From the NCBI RefSeq assembly GCF_002892795.1, contig NZ_PJMC01000006.1, positions 169,910 to 233,909 on the forward strand: a stretch of DNA of 64,000 bases, read 5' to 3'. Made by a program: the position numbers and the translations under genes. The notes below the pieces were generated by a model, which saw nothing but the letters and a program-made list of their open reading frames with translations, ran no database searches and had not been told where the DNA came from. Within the stretch, counting starts at the first letter, position 1; each line of letters starts with the position of its first letter. Source of the DNA: Arthrobacter sp. AFG20 (GTDB taxonomy: Bacteria; Actinomycetota; Actinomycetes; Actinomycetales; Micrococcaceae). Shown one piece after another: positions 52,638-60,634 of this stretch.

Positions 52638-52666
52638 TCCGGCCGCCGGCACAGCCGGCGGCCGGA
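52638..52666 (+). terminator. Hairpin after leuS
   Basis: Perfect 13-bp stem: TCCGGCCGCCGGC, loop ACA, GCCGGCGGCCGGA. It is followed by AAACAACTG rather than a T-run, so termination may be partial. It ends 21 nt before degV. Confidence 0.65.
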
Positions 52667-52687
52667 AACAACTGCAGGAGGTGTGCC

Positions 52688-53731
52688 GTGAAAGACCGCG
52701 AACCGGCAGCCTGGCTGTGGTTAAAGGAGCATCTGGTCCGTCTCCGCTTGGCCACCAGGCCCGGCCAGGTCCCGCCCACGGGCGAGCCCGCCGTCGTTGT
52801 CCGTACTGCCGTGGTGACGGATTCCGCTGCCGCACTGCCCGCCGACTGGGTGCGGGCCTTCTCCATCAACGGCCGGTTGGCCGTCATTCCAATGCCCGTC
52901 ATGGTGGGCGAGGAGATCTACGGCGAGGGCGAGGACGACATCACGGGGACCATCGCTGTGGCCCTGGCCGCCGCGACGCCGGTTAAGACCTCCCGCCCGT
53001 CGCCGGGACAGTTTGAGCAGGCCTACCTTGCCGCCGAACGGCAGGGCTTCGAGTCCGTCGTATCCATCCACATCTCCGGTGGTCTATCCGGCACCGCTGA
53101 TGCCGCCCGCCTCGCGGCCGGCCGGGTCAGGATCCCTGTCGAGGTGCTGGACACCCGCACCGTCGGAATGGCACAGGGACTGGCCGTGCAGAGTGCGGTG
53201 GTGGCGGCGGCGGACGGCCGCGGCGCCGGCGAGGTGCGCCGGCTCGCCGAGGAACGCGCGGCAAGGACCAAGGTCTACTTCTATGTGCCCAGCCTGGAGC
53301 AGTTGCGGCGCGGTGGACGCATCGGCGCCGCAGCCTCACTGGTCGGAGCCATGCTGTCCATCAAGCCGATCCTCGCGGTCGACGGCGGCAAGATCGTTCC
53401 GCTGGAAAAGGTCCGTTCGGCAGCGAGAGCCATTGCCCGGCTTGAGGAGATCGTGGTGGCGGATGCCGTGGGCCGGCCACCGGGGGAGGCGAGGCTGGCC
53501 ATCCACCATTTCGGTAACCGGCCCGAGGCCGAGATGCTCGCGGCACGTCTGGCGGCGAAGCTTCCGGCCTGCCCGCCGGTCCAGATCAGCTCACTGCCAG
53601 CCGTGCTGGCAGCCCACGCAGGGCTTGGCGTCCTCGCCGTGATCGTGGGGGAGAGCAGCTCGTCCGTGGCCGGTTGCCTCGCCTCCCCGTCCAAGGCAGC
53701 CGGCACCAGCGGTACTGAGCCCGCCACCTAG
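52688..53731 (+). CDS. DegV family fatty-acid-binding protein
   Basis: 347-aa DegV protein: two-domain fold with TAVVTDSAAALP near residue 40-51, TSRPSPGQF near 99-107, SIHISGGLSGT near 121-131, and LDTRTVGMAQGLAV near 155. DegV/FakB proteins bind a single fatty acid and in firmicutes present it to FakA kinase; whether that partner exists here is unknown. The N-terminal 35 residues and a Ser/Ala-rich C-terminal 25 lie outside the fold. GTG start with AGGAGGTGTGCC upstream. It is located between leuS and the comEA cluster. Confidence 0.9.
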   Translation: MKDREPAAWLWLKEHLVRLRLATRPGQVPPTGEPAVVVRTAVVTDSAAALPADWVRAFSINGRLAVIPMPVMVGEEIYGEGEDDITGTIAVALAAATPVKTSRPSPGQFEQAYLAAERQGFESVVSIHISGGLSGTADAARLAAGRVRIPVEVLDTRTVGMAQGLAVQSAVVAAADGRGAGEVRRLAEERAARTKVYFYVPSLEQLRRGGRIGAAASLVGAMLSIKPILAVDGGKIVPLEKVRSAARAIARLEEIVVADAVGRPPGEARLAIHHFGNRPEAEMLAARLAAKLPACPPVQISSLPAVLAAHAGLGVLAVIVGESSSSVAGCLASPSKAAGTSGTEPAT

Positions 53732-53747
53732 GCCGTCGCAGGCAGCC

Positions 53748-53766
53748 TCCCCGCGGCCGTCGGGGA
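53748..53766 (+). terminator. Short hairpin after degV
   Basis: TCCCCG (53748-53753), 7-nt loop, CGGGGA (53761-53766). Small stem, no T-run; a possible end of the degV transcript. Confidence 0.4.
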
Positions 53767-53847
53767 ACCACACCACTGCCCACTTGTCACGGCTAGCAGC
53801 GCCTGCCCGGTGGTAGTACAGTCTCCCCACCGAGCAAGGAGGCTCCC

Positions 53848-54033
53848 ATGTCCATGCAAGTCCACCACGTCGCCCAGTTGGACCGGGATGTGGCCGAGGA
53901 AGTCACGAAATGGATGAAGTACCTGAAAGGGCAGGTGACCAGCGTCCAGTTCCTCACCACCACAATCCCTGATCCGAAGGAACCGGAGAAGTGGCGCGTG
54001 CAATACGAGGCCTACATCACCTACCAGCGGTAG
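53848..54033 (+). CDS. Small conserved-looking protein, function unknown
   Basis: 61-aa soluble, charged protein (starts MSMQVHHVAQLDRDVAEEV, ends YEAYITYQR) with an N-terminal helix and a probable beta strand pair. No recognised domain, no cysteine, no signal peptide. It is considered real because of an excellent ribosome site (AAGGAGG, 5 nt before ATG), a -10-like TACAGT at 53817-53822, and isolation between a hairpin and comEA. Function unknown. Confidence 0.7.
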   Translation: MSMQVHHVAQLDRDVAEEVTKWMKYLKGQVTSVQFLTTTIPDPKEPEKWRVQYEAYITYQR

Positions 54034-54104
54034 TGGCGCTATCCACATGGCGCAATCCACATAGGGCATGACGGGACTGTCGGGAAGGTTGACCGTTTCC
54101 TACC

Positions 54105-55226
54105 GTGGTGGATATGTCACGCCGGACCGCTGGAGCCTCTGCCAGCGCTCAGGCGCGCGTTGGTGAGGGGCGCCCAGGCGCAGGGCGCTCCGCAGGACGT
54201 GGCTCCGTGGGGGAGAGGACAACAGATGGGCGGACGGCCAGAAGGCTGGCAGCCACGCTCGGCCCGCCTGCCAGGCCCGGCCTTCCCTGCGATGAAGAGA
54301 AGGATCCGGCGCCGGGCGGTGGCCCCGCGGGGCTGCTGGAGACGGAAACGGGATCCGGCTTCGCTTACGGCCGGCAGGCCGGTTCCGCCAGGTCTGCGGT
54401 GTCCGGCGAAGTGGCCGAACCGCGGTTCCGGTGGCGCTTGGGCATACGTGCTGCAGTATTGGTGGGCGTGCTGTCGCTGATTGCCGGAGCCTTGCTCTGG
54501 TGGCAGGTGGCTGCCAACGGTCCTGTTGTCCTTCCGCTCAGCTCAGTCACCCACGACGCGGCGGGAAAATCAGCGGCCAGCACAGAAGGCCCGGACGGCA
54601 ACGGCCAGGAGAGCAAGGACCGGGACGGCAGCGGCCCGGACCATGACAGCACCGTTAGCAGTGGGCCAGACAGTGACCGGCAGGCCGCTGACGGCAAAGA
54701 CAGCGATGGAACGGCGGCCGGGAACGTCGTGGTGCACGTCGCCGGAGCGGTGAAGAAGGCCGGAGTGCTCCGGCTCCCGCGGGGAAGCAGGGTACATGAG
54801 GCCATCGCCGCCGCCGGGGGCGCCAGCCCTGAGGCCGATCTCGACCGCCTCAACCTCGCCTCCCCGCTGGAAGACGGCCAGAAAATCTATGTGCCGCGCC
54901 GCGGTGAGGCGGCACCGGCCGGCACATCCGGTGCCGCGCAAACGGACAAATCCGGCGCGGCCGGCACGTCAGGAGCGGACGCCGCAGAAGCAGCTGGAAG
55001 CGGCGGGCCTGCGGGCGACGGTGCCGATGCGGGCGGCAAAATTAATCTCAACACCGCCACCGTGGCAGAACTCGGCGAGCTGCCGAGGGTTGGCCCGGTG
55101 TTGGCCCAGCGCATCGTCGACTGGCGCACGCAGCAGGGCCCGTTCAAGTCACCCGAGGAACTTGACGCCATCGACGGAGTCGGCCCCAAAATGCTGGAAA
55201 CGTTGCTTCCGCTGGTGACCGTCTGA
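54105..55226 (+). CDS. comEA: ComEA family DNA-binding protein
   Basis: 373-aa membrane-anchored protein of the competence DNA-receptor type. A long N-terminal cytoplasmic region (about 1-110, low complexity) precedes one transmembrane helix (about 112-135). A Ser/Gly/Asp-rich linker leads to a SLBB domain (about 205-265; VVVHVAGAVKKAGVL). An Ala/Gly linker then leads to a helix-hairpin-helix DNA-binding end (about 310-373; INLNTATVAELGELPRVGP). The start is uncertain: GTG 54105 or ATG 54114, neither with a good ribosome site. It is immediately followed by comEC (1-nt gap). Confidence 0.9.
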   Translation: MVDMSRRTAGASASAQARVGEGRPGAGRSAGRGSVGERTTDGRTARRLAATLGPPARPGLPCDEEKDPAPGGGPAGLLETETGSGFAYGRQAGSARSAVSGEVAEPRFRWRLGIRAAVLVGVLSLIAGALLWWQVAANGPVVLPLSSVTHDAAGKSAASTEGPDGNGQESKDRDGSGPDHDSTVSSGPDSDRQAADGKDSDGTAAGNVVVHVAGAVKKAGVLRLPRGSRVHEAIAAAGGASPEADLDRLNLASPLEDGQKIYVPRRGEAAPAGTSGAAQTDKSGAAGTSGADAAEAAGSGGPAGDGADAGGKINLNTATVAELGELPRVGPVLAQRIVDWRTQQGPFKSPEELDAIDGVGPKMLETLLPLVTV

Positions 55227-55227
55227 C

Positions 55228-57174
55228 ATGGATCACGGGAACGAACGCGTGCCCAGCCGGTGGCACCGCTATGTCCAGGCGGCCGTGGATTTCCCAAGGC
55301 TCGACTCTACACAGGGCGAAAATTCTTCCGGCGATTCCGCCACTGCTGAGTCCTTGCCCTCACAGCCTCCGTCCCGGCCCGGTGCCGCGAGTGCCCTCAG
55401 CCGGAAGATCCGCGCTGACATCCGCGGTCGTCTGTTGCCGGAAGGACAGGACGTGGCCGCAACCGAACCGAACCGGCGCCGGACCGACCTTCGCCTTGCC
55501 CCGGCCGCACTGCTGGTGTGGGCAGCCACCGTAGGCGGGCCGTGGCTGACACCGGGCATCCTTCTGTTTGTGTGGGGCAGTCTCGCCGCGTGCGCCGGAA
55601 CGCTCCTCGTCATCCTTCTGCGGAGGAAGAAAGCCGAAGGACGCTGGCGGCGCAGTTTCCTGACCACCCTGACGGCAGCACTCATGCTTGCCGCGGCATC
55701 GACCGCCCACTCGGCAGTGTCGTCGGCCCAGCGCCACGACGAGCAGGTGGCAGGACTCATCGCCGCGCATTCATCAGCGGTGGCGGAAGCCGAGATCACC
55801 GGGGCGCCCCGGGCCCTCAAGACACCCGGCCCCTCCGGGCGCGCAGAACGCTGGGCAGTGGCTGCGGTGCTCCGGTCCTTGACGTCGGGCGGCCAGGTAA
55901 TGCACGCGCATCTGCCGGTGGTCATCATCGGAGGGCAGGAGTGGCAGCGCACCGGCACCGGCCAGTTGCTTCGGGTCACCGGAAGGCTCCGGCCTCCGGA
56001 CCCGGGCCGGGTGGAGGCGGCGATCGTGACCGCGTCATCACCGCCGGTCCGGCTCGCAGCATCGCAGGATTGGCAGCAGGTGCCGGCCGGTCTGGGCAAG
56101 CGGTTCGCCTCAGCCGCCGCCTGGCTGGCCCCCGACGCGAGGGGCCTCCTCCCGGGCATGGTCACGGGCGATACCGGGGGCCTGAGCGAGGAGCTCGAAA
56201 CAGCCATGAAAACCGTGGGCCTGACTCACCTGACGGCGGTGTCCGGCGCCAACTGCAGCCTAATACTCGGCGCTCTGCTGTTGGCGGCACGCTCGCTGCG
56301 CCTAGCCAGGATTCCGGCCGCAGCCGTCGCCCTCGCGGGCCTCGGCTTGTTCGTCCTCATGGTTGGTCCCGATGCGAGCGTGCTTAGGGCATCGCTGATG
56401 GGTGCGATTGCTTTGGCATCTCTGGCAGGCGGCCGGGCCGGCCGCGGACTGAGCTTCCTTTGCCTGGCCGTGATTGCCTTGCTGCTCGTGGAGCCGGAAC
56501 TGGGGGTCAGCTTTGGCTTCCTGCTCTCCGTGCTGGCCACGCTGGGGATCATTGTGCTGGGACGCTGCATCATGGGCTGGTTCCCGCCAAGCGTACCGCG
56601 CTGGGCGGCCGCAGCTGTTGCGGTTCCGCTGTCGGCCCAGGTGCTGTGCGGCCCCATCATTGTGGTGCTGCAGCCACAATTTTCTACCTACTCGCTGTTG
56701 GCCAACGTGTTTGTTGCCCCTCTCGTGGCACCCGTCACCATCCTGGGCACGGCGGCCGTGGCGCTTCTGCCCCTCGTGCCATGGCTGGCGGCGGTACTGA
56801 TCGGCGTGGCCGGCTTCTTTGCCGGTGGTGTGGCAGCCATCGCCCGGTTCACCGCTGGTCTTCCCGGCGCCGCGCCGCCCTGGCCGGAGGGCGTGTTCGG
56901 GTTGCTGACCATGCTGCTGTTCTCCGGTGTAACTTTGCTCGCCGTGTGGATGGCTGCCCATCCCGCCCGGACCGTCAGGATGGTCTTCGCCGCGCACGCC
57001 GCCACCGCCCGCCTCCTTGACCGGGTGCCGGAGGCCACTTTCCGCCGCGGCGGCCCGAACGACCGTGGGAGACTTAGAGTCTGCAATCTGAACTCCGGGA
57101 GGAATCACCAGTGGCCGCTGCCCAGCAACGACCGAAGACGCCGGCAGCCAATTCGGCGACCTGGCGGGACATAG
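55228..57174 (+). CDS. comEC: ComEC/Rec2 family membrane channel, lacking the metallo-beta-lactamase domain
   Basis: 648-aa polytopic protein for DNA import across the membrane. About 85 hydrophilic residues precede the first helices. An OB/DUF4131-like external domain is at about 180-280, and the competence domain with many helices at about 290-590 (VGLTHLTAVSGANCSLI is the family hallmark). Full ComEC proteins end in a beta-lactamase-like domain; here the chain stops after the channel, with a basic tail. The last 64 nt overlap holA in another frame, so the final 21 or so residues are unlikely to be conserved. ATG 55228 directly follows comEA. Confidence 0.9.
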   Translation: MDHGNERVPSRWHRYVQAAVDFPRLDSTQGENSSGDSATAESLPSQPPSRPGAASALSRKIRADIRGRLLPEGQDVAATEPNRRRTDLRLAPAALLVWAATVGGPWLTPGILLFVWGSLAACAGTLLVILLRRKKAEGRWRRSFLTTLTAALMLAAASTAHSAVSSAQRHDEQVAGLIAAHSSAVAEAEITGAPRALKTPGPSGRAERWAVAAVLRSLTSGGQVMHAHLPVVIIGGQEWQRTGTGQLLRVTGRLRPPDPGRVEAAIVTASSPPVRLAASQDWQQVPAGLGKRFASAAAWLAPDARGLLPGMVTGDTGGLSEELETAMKTVGLTHLTAVSGANCSLILGALLLAARSLRLARIPAAAVALAGLGLFVLMVGPDASVLRASLMGAIALASLAGGRAGRGLSFLCLAVIALLLVEPELGVSFGFLLSVLATLGIIVLGRCIMGWFPPSVPRWAAAAVAVPLSAQVLCGPIIVVLQPQFSTYSLLANVFVAPLVAPVTILGTAAVALLPLVPWLAAVLIGVAGFFAGGVAAIARFTAGLPGAAPPWPEGVFGLLTMLLFSGVTLLAVWMAAHPARTVRMVFAAHAATARLLDRVPEATFRRGGPNDRGRLRVCNLNSGRNHQWPLPSNDRRRRQPIRRPGGT

Positions 57175-58124
57175 CCCCTGCGGCTGTCGTCCTGATCACG
57201 GGTCCCGAGGAATACCTCGGCATCCGGGCGATGGACCGTGTCCGGACACAGGTACGGGCGGCCTCACCCGACGTGGAAGTCACCAGGCTCACTGCCGGCG
57301 CGTACGAGGCCGGGGCGCTGGCCATGAATGTGAGCCCGTCACTGTTCGGTGAGAACAAGCTGATCGAGGTGGACGGCCTCGAATCGATGAACGATGCCTT
57401 CCTGACGGACGCACTGAAGTACCTCAACAACGTGGAACAGGACGCCGTCCTCGTGCTCCGGCACGGCGGCGGAACCCGCGGCAAGAAGCTCCTCGATGCC
57501 GTGAAGGCCGGGGGATGGCCGACTGTTGACTGCCAGCCGTTGAAGAAGGATGCGGAAAAGACTGCCTTTGTCACGGCGGAGTTCAAGGCCGCCGGCAGGC
57601 GGATCACCCCGGAGGCAGTCCAGTCGCTGGTCAACGCGGTCGGCGCCAACCTGTCAGAGCTGGCGGCGGCATGCAGCCAGCTCATTGCCGACGCCTCCAC
57701 TGCCGTTGATGCTGACATGGTCGACCGCTACTACGGCGGAAGGGTGGAGGCCACGGCGTTCAAGGTGGCGGACGCCGCCATGGCGGGCAATGGTCCTGTG
57801 GCCCTGTCCACACTCCGGCACGCGCTGGCAACGGGCGCCGATCCGGTACCGCTGGTGGCGGCATTGGCCGCCAAGCTGCGGACTGTCGCCAAGGTCGCCG
57901 GCGCCAAGGGATCATCGGCGCAGATCGCCAAGCAGCTGGGCATGCAGCCGTGGCTGGTGGAGCAGGCGCAGCGGGACGTCCGGAGGTGGACGCCGGAGGG
58001 CCTGGCCCGGTCCATCCAGGTCACGGCCGAAGCCGATGCGCAGGTCAAAGGACTTTCCCGCGATCCGGTCTACGCCGTCGAACACGCCGTCACGGTCATT
58101 GCTGCAGCAGCCCGTGGCCGTTAG
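57111..58124 (+). CDS. holA: DNA polymerase III subunit delta
   Basis: 337-aa clamp-loader delta subunit. N-terminal AAA-like domain without Walker A (about 20-150; VVLITGPEEYLG), middle helical domain, and C-terminal collar domain (about 210-335; AKQLGMQPWLVEQAQRDVRRW near the end in family style). It opens the beta clamp as part of the delta/tau3/delta' complex. GTG 57111 with GGGAGGAATCACCA upstream; it begins inside the 3' end of comEC. The comEC-holA-rpsT order is conserved. Confidence 0.93.
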   Translation: MAAAQQRPKTPAANSATWRDIAPAAVVLITGPEEYLGIRAMDRVRTQVRAASPDVEVTRLTAGAYEAGALAMNVSPSLFGENKLIEVDGLESMNDAFLTDALKYLNNVEQDAVLVLRHGGGTRGKKLLDAVKAGGWPTVDCQPLKKDAEKTAFVTAEFKAAGRRITPEAVQSLVNAVGANLSELAAACSQLIADASTAVDADMVDRYYGGRVEATAFKVADAAMAGNGPVALSTLRHALATGADPVPLVAALAAKLRTVAKVAGAKGSSAQIAKQLGMQPWLVEQAQRDVRRWTPEGLARSIQVTAEADAQVKGLSRDPVYAVEHAVTVIAAAARGR

Positions 58125-58133
58125 CGCTTCTGG

Positions 58134-58205
58134 CTGGTAGACCCGGCCAGCTGGTAGACCCGGGCCAGCCTGTAGGCTCGGGCTGAGCTTGTAGGCTCGG
58201 GGCAG
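58134..58205 (+). repeat. Four degenerate ~18-bp tandem repeats upstream of the 348-aa gene
   Basis: Units begin near 58134, 58151, 58169 and 58188. The first two contain CTGGTAGACCCGG, the last two TGTAGGCTCGGG. They fill most of the 92-nt gap between holA and the next gene, and each contains a TAG(G/A)C(T/C) that resembles a -10 hexamer. Confidence 0.8.
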
Positions 58206-58216
58206 GGGGTTCGGTT

Positions 58217-59263
58217 GTGACTGATGATCTTTTGAGCGGTCCGCGCGGGCGCCAGTTCTGCCTGGGCGTTCTCACGGCAACGCAACCGGATATTTGGACC
58301 TTGGCTGCCAGAGCCGCCTCGTCTCTTCAGGATCATGCACTTGCCAGCGAACTGGCCGAGGCGCTCCGCAGCCCGGCATCGGTATCGGCTGCTGAATCAG
58401 CTGGTGGTGAGGCGCTGCTGGCTGGCCTTACTGAGGCGGTCGACGCCGCCCGCTACTGGCAGCAGCCGGACGAAACTGACGTCCTCCTCGCACAGCCTGC
58501 CGTCCGGTTGGCTTTGGGCCCGGTGGCGCATGCCTTGGCTGATTCCCTTGCAGCATGGTGGGGTCCCGGGTTTCTGGACCGGCACCGCCAGTGCTTTGTG
58601 CAGTGGACCGACGAACGTATAGGTCAGCCGCCGGATCCCCGCGGGGCAGCCAGAAAGCTGGCCGGTTGGAAAGCCGCGGCCATTGCGGACGAACACCAGG
58701 CGTCTAAACGGCCGAAGAACCCGGACGCAAACTGGGGCGGCTGGTGGTGGTCCACGCCCAGACCATCCGAGCTGCTCACCTCCACCAGAAGCCTGCCGGA
58801 ACTCGGCGCCATTGGTCTCTCGCTGGTCGAGGACGGCCTCGGGTGGAAGCAGGCCACCGTCTGGCCACTGGCACCCTCGCCTGAAGCCCGTGTGTATGAG
58901 ATCGATGGCCCGGCGGCATGGACCTGGCTGGTCGCGCGGTACCCAATGGACGTCAGCCTCTCCAAACGCCACGACTGGTGGCGGACCACAGGGATCGCCG
59001 GTCCCTGGCTGGTTCCCGACTGGTCCGCCGTTGGTGCCGACTACGACGGCGTTCATCTCACCTTGTGGGGATACCTCACGACCGCCGGACTCGCCCTTGC
59101 CGCAAGGCATTCCGCCGGTCCGTCAGTTGCAGTGCTTGAGCGGACAGTACTGGCGGGCTGGGATCCCGATGAGACCTACTGGCTCAACGACGTCCTCACG
59201 CCGGGCGCCGCCCCCTCGGACTGGCGCCGTGACGGGTCCGGTCGGTGGATAAGACAGAGTTGA
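58217..59263 (+). CDS. Uncharacterised Trp-rich protein
   Basis: 348-aa soluble protein I do not recognise. It has no signal peptide or transmembrane helix. It is unusually rich in Trp (for example NWGGWWWSTPRPS near residue 175 and WWRTTG near 256), with a helical N-terminal third (about 15-125) and a mixed alpha/beta remainder. No catalytic motif is evident. GTG 58217 with CAGGGGG upstream. It stands between holA and rpsT, a position normally empty in this conserved block, and is flanked on both sides by short degenerate tandem repeats, so it may be an insertion. Confidence 0.75.
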   Translation: MTDDLLSGPRGRQFCLGVLTATQPDIWTLAARAASSLQDHALASELAEALRSPASVSAAESAGGEALLAGLTEAVDAARYWQQPDETDVLLAQPAVRLALGPVAHALADSLAAWWGPGFLDRHRQCFVQWTDERIGQPPDPRGAARKLAGWKAAAIADEHQASKRPKNPDANWGGWWWSTPRPSELLTSTRSLPELGAIGLSLVEDGLGWKQATVWPLAPSPEARVYEIDGPAAWTWLVARYPMDVSLSKRHDWWRTTGIAGPWLVPDWSAVGADYDGVHLTLWGYLTTAGLALAARHSAGPSVAVLERTVLAGWDPDETYWLNDVLTPGAAPSDWRRDGSGRWIRQS

Positions 59264-59305
59264 TCCGGACAGACCTGGTCCGGACAGACGCGGTCGGGAC
59301 AGCGC
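59262..59305 (+). repeat. Three degenerate ~15-bp tandem repeats downstream of the 348-aa gene
   Basis: GATCCGGACAGACCT (59262), GGTCCGGACAGACGC (59277) and GGTCGGGACAGCGC (59292). The array starts on the stop codon of the gene. The unit is unrelated to the one upstream of the gene. Confidence 0.75.
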
Positions 59306-59406
59306 GGTCAGCCTCAGCAGCCCGGGTAGCCGGCCCGGGTGGGAAGTCCGGAGGCTGCCGTTCGGAGACCGCTGTCGGGAGTCCCGCCGTCGGACGTTAA
59401 AGAGAA

Positions 59407-59433
59407 GTGGCCGGCACCAATGGTGCCGGCCAC
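59407..59433 (-). terminator. Terminator of rpsT
   Basis: Perfect 12-bp stem GTGGCCGGCACC / GGTGCCGGCCAC with a 3-nt loop. On the minus strand it is followed by TTCTCTTTAA. It lies 30 nt after the rpsT stop; a second small palindrome CAGTTCAGTTGAACTG (59440-59455) is between them. Confidence 0.8.
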
Positions 59434-59462
59434 AAGCATCAGTTCAGTTGAACTGGAAAACC

Positions 59463-59723
59463 TTAGAGTGCGTTGACCTTCTTGGAGATCGCCGACTTGC
59501 GGTTTGCAGCGTTGTTCTTGTGCAGAACACCCTTGCTGACAGCCTTGTCCAGCTTACGGCTGGCAGAAACGAGCGCAGTAGCAGCGGCATCCTTGTCGGA
59601 GGACTCAACAGCGGTGTTGACGGCGCGGATGGCCGTCTTCAGCTCGGACTTGACTGCGTTGTTGCGCAGGCGGGCCTTCTCGTTGGTCAGGATGCGCTTC
59701 TTCTGGGACTTGATATTTGCCAC
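59463..59723 (-). CDS. rpsT: 30S ribosomal protein S20
   Basis: 86-aa basic, three-helix ribosomal protein that binds 16S rRNA helices early in assembly. [21 protein letters not shown] at the start (first 20 residues basic) and the C-terminal [17 protein letters not shown] are family features. GTG start with only a weak GAGAG upstream. Leftward, opposite to holA and lepA, as is usual for this locus. Codon choice is more restricted than in its neighbours, as expected for a highly expressed gene. Confidence 0.97.
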   Translation of the reverse strand: MANIKSQKKRILTNEKARLRNNAVKSELKTAIRAVNTAVESSDKDAAATALVSASRKLDKAVSKGVLHKNNAANRKSAISKKVNAL

Positions 59724-59845
59724 GTGTGAACTCTCTTTGTAATGCGGAAATGGTCTAGAGGGCTTTCAAGCTGGCCTTGACTGAGCGGCGTGGGGATACC
59801 TATGGCGGCCAGCCATCAGTGACCGTCGACCTGCACGGACACACA

Positions 59846-59858
59846 GCTATAAATATTA
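59846..59858 (-). promoter_or_regulatory. AT-rich -10 region upstream of rpsT
   Basis: The 185-nt gap between the MazF-like gene and rpsT contains AATATTTATAG on the minus strand, the only strongly AT-rich spot in the neighbourhood. A start near 59840 would leave a leader of about 115 nt. No -35 could be assigned. Confidence 0.35.
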
Positions 59859-59908
59859 GCAGGCCGGGGCCATTTGTGGCTATTCCGGGTACGGACGGCG
59901 CGCCACAG

Positions 59909-60454
59909 TCACGTCCAGCCGTGCAGCCTACGCAACTCGTCCGCCACCAGCCTAAACTTCTTCCGGTCCAGCACCGACCCCTCGCGCCGGATGTCGGCCG
60001 GATGGATCTGCAGGACGCGGTCCAGCTTTGCCTCGCTGGGGCGGCCCTGCCTGTCCCATGTCCCTGCGCCGACATCCACGTAGTCACGGCGGCCGCGGGG
60101 GTGGCCGTCATGGTCCTTGCTGGTCAGCATCAGACCCAGCAGGTACCTCCCGTGGCTGCCGACCAGGAGAACCGGCCGGTCCTTGCCCCCCGAATGGTCC
60201 TCTTCGAAGGGGACCCACGTCCATACGATCTCGCCGGGGTCCGGGCACCCGTCCGGGGAGGGGGAGTACTGCAGCGTCGCCGTACCGGTGAAGTCGCCCG
60301 GGTAAGTATCTGTGATGCCGGCCGGGAGCCGGGGCGCTTTTCCGGACCTGCCCCGGGCGGGCGCCGCAGTTCGGACCGCCGGTTGCCTCAGCACGCCGAG
60401 GAAGCGGAGCGATGCGCGGACGGCGCCGCCGATGGAGGAGAAGTTCAAAGCCAT
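59909..60454 (-). CDS. PemK/MazF-like protein without adjacent antitoxin
   Basis: 181-aa protein whose C-terminal 110 residues resemble the MazF/PemK beta-barrel (PGEIVWTWVPFEEDHSGGKD, RPVLLVG and a DYVDVG strand). MazF toxins are sequence-specific RNases of about 110-120 aa. Here a Ser/Arg/Pro-rich extension of about 65 residues precedes the barrel, and no small antitoxin gene lies on either side. ATG 60454 is chosen over GTG 60463: TAGGGT sits 7 nt before it on the minus strand, suggesting a leaderless start. Toxin activity is not assured; such solitary copies next to lepA appear chromosomal and stable. Confidence 0.78.
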   Translation of the reverse strand: MALNFSSIGGAVRASLRFLGVLRQPAVRTAAPARGRSGKAPRLPAGITDTYPGDFTGTATLQYSPSPDGCPDPGEIVWTWVPFEEDHSGGKDRPVLLVGSHGRYLLGLMLTSKDHDGHPRGRRDYVDVGAGTWDRQGRPSEAKLDRVLQIHPADIRREGSVLDRKKFRLVADELRRLHGWT

Positions 60455-60634
60455 GCGGGCCACCCTACCCGCGCGGCCTTCAGGGCTGCCGGACCTCCGG
60501 GCGTGCGGGCCTTCAAAATGTACTGCCGGCGCCCGGGACGTGGGAGACTAGAGGTTCAGATATGCGGCAGGCAGCAGGATGGCCAGAGTTCAGCCTGAGC
60601 AACGCCGCTGAAATGCCAACAGTAAGGACCCTGC

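Noticed and set aside
57060..57174. Sequencing frameshift at the comEC 3' end
   Set aside because: No continuation of a beta-lactamase domain exists in any frame because holA starts at once with a good ribosome site, so a simple frameshift does not explain the short protein.
58134..58205. Repeat array considered as CRISPR
   Set aside because: Only four degenerate units of about 18 bp directly adjoining each other, with no spacers and no cas genes.
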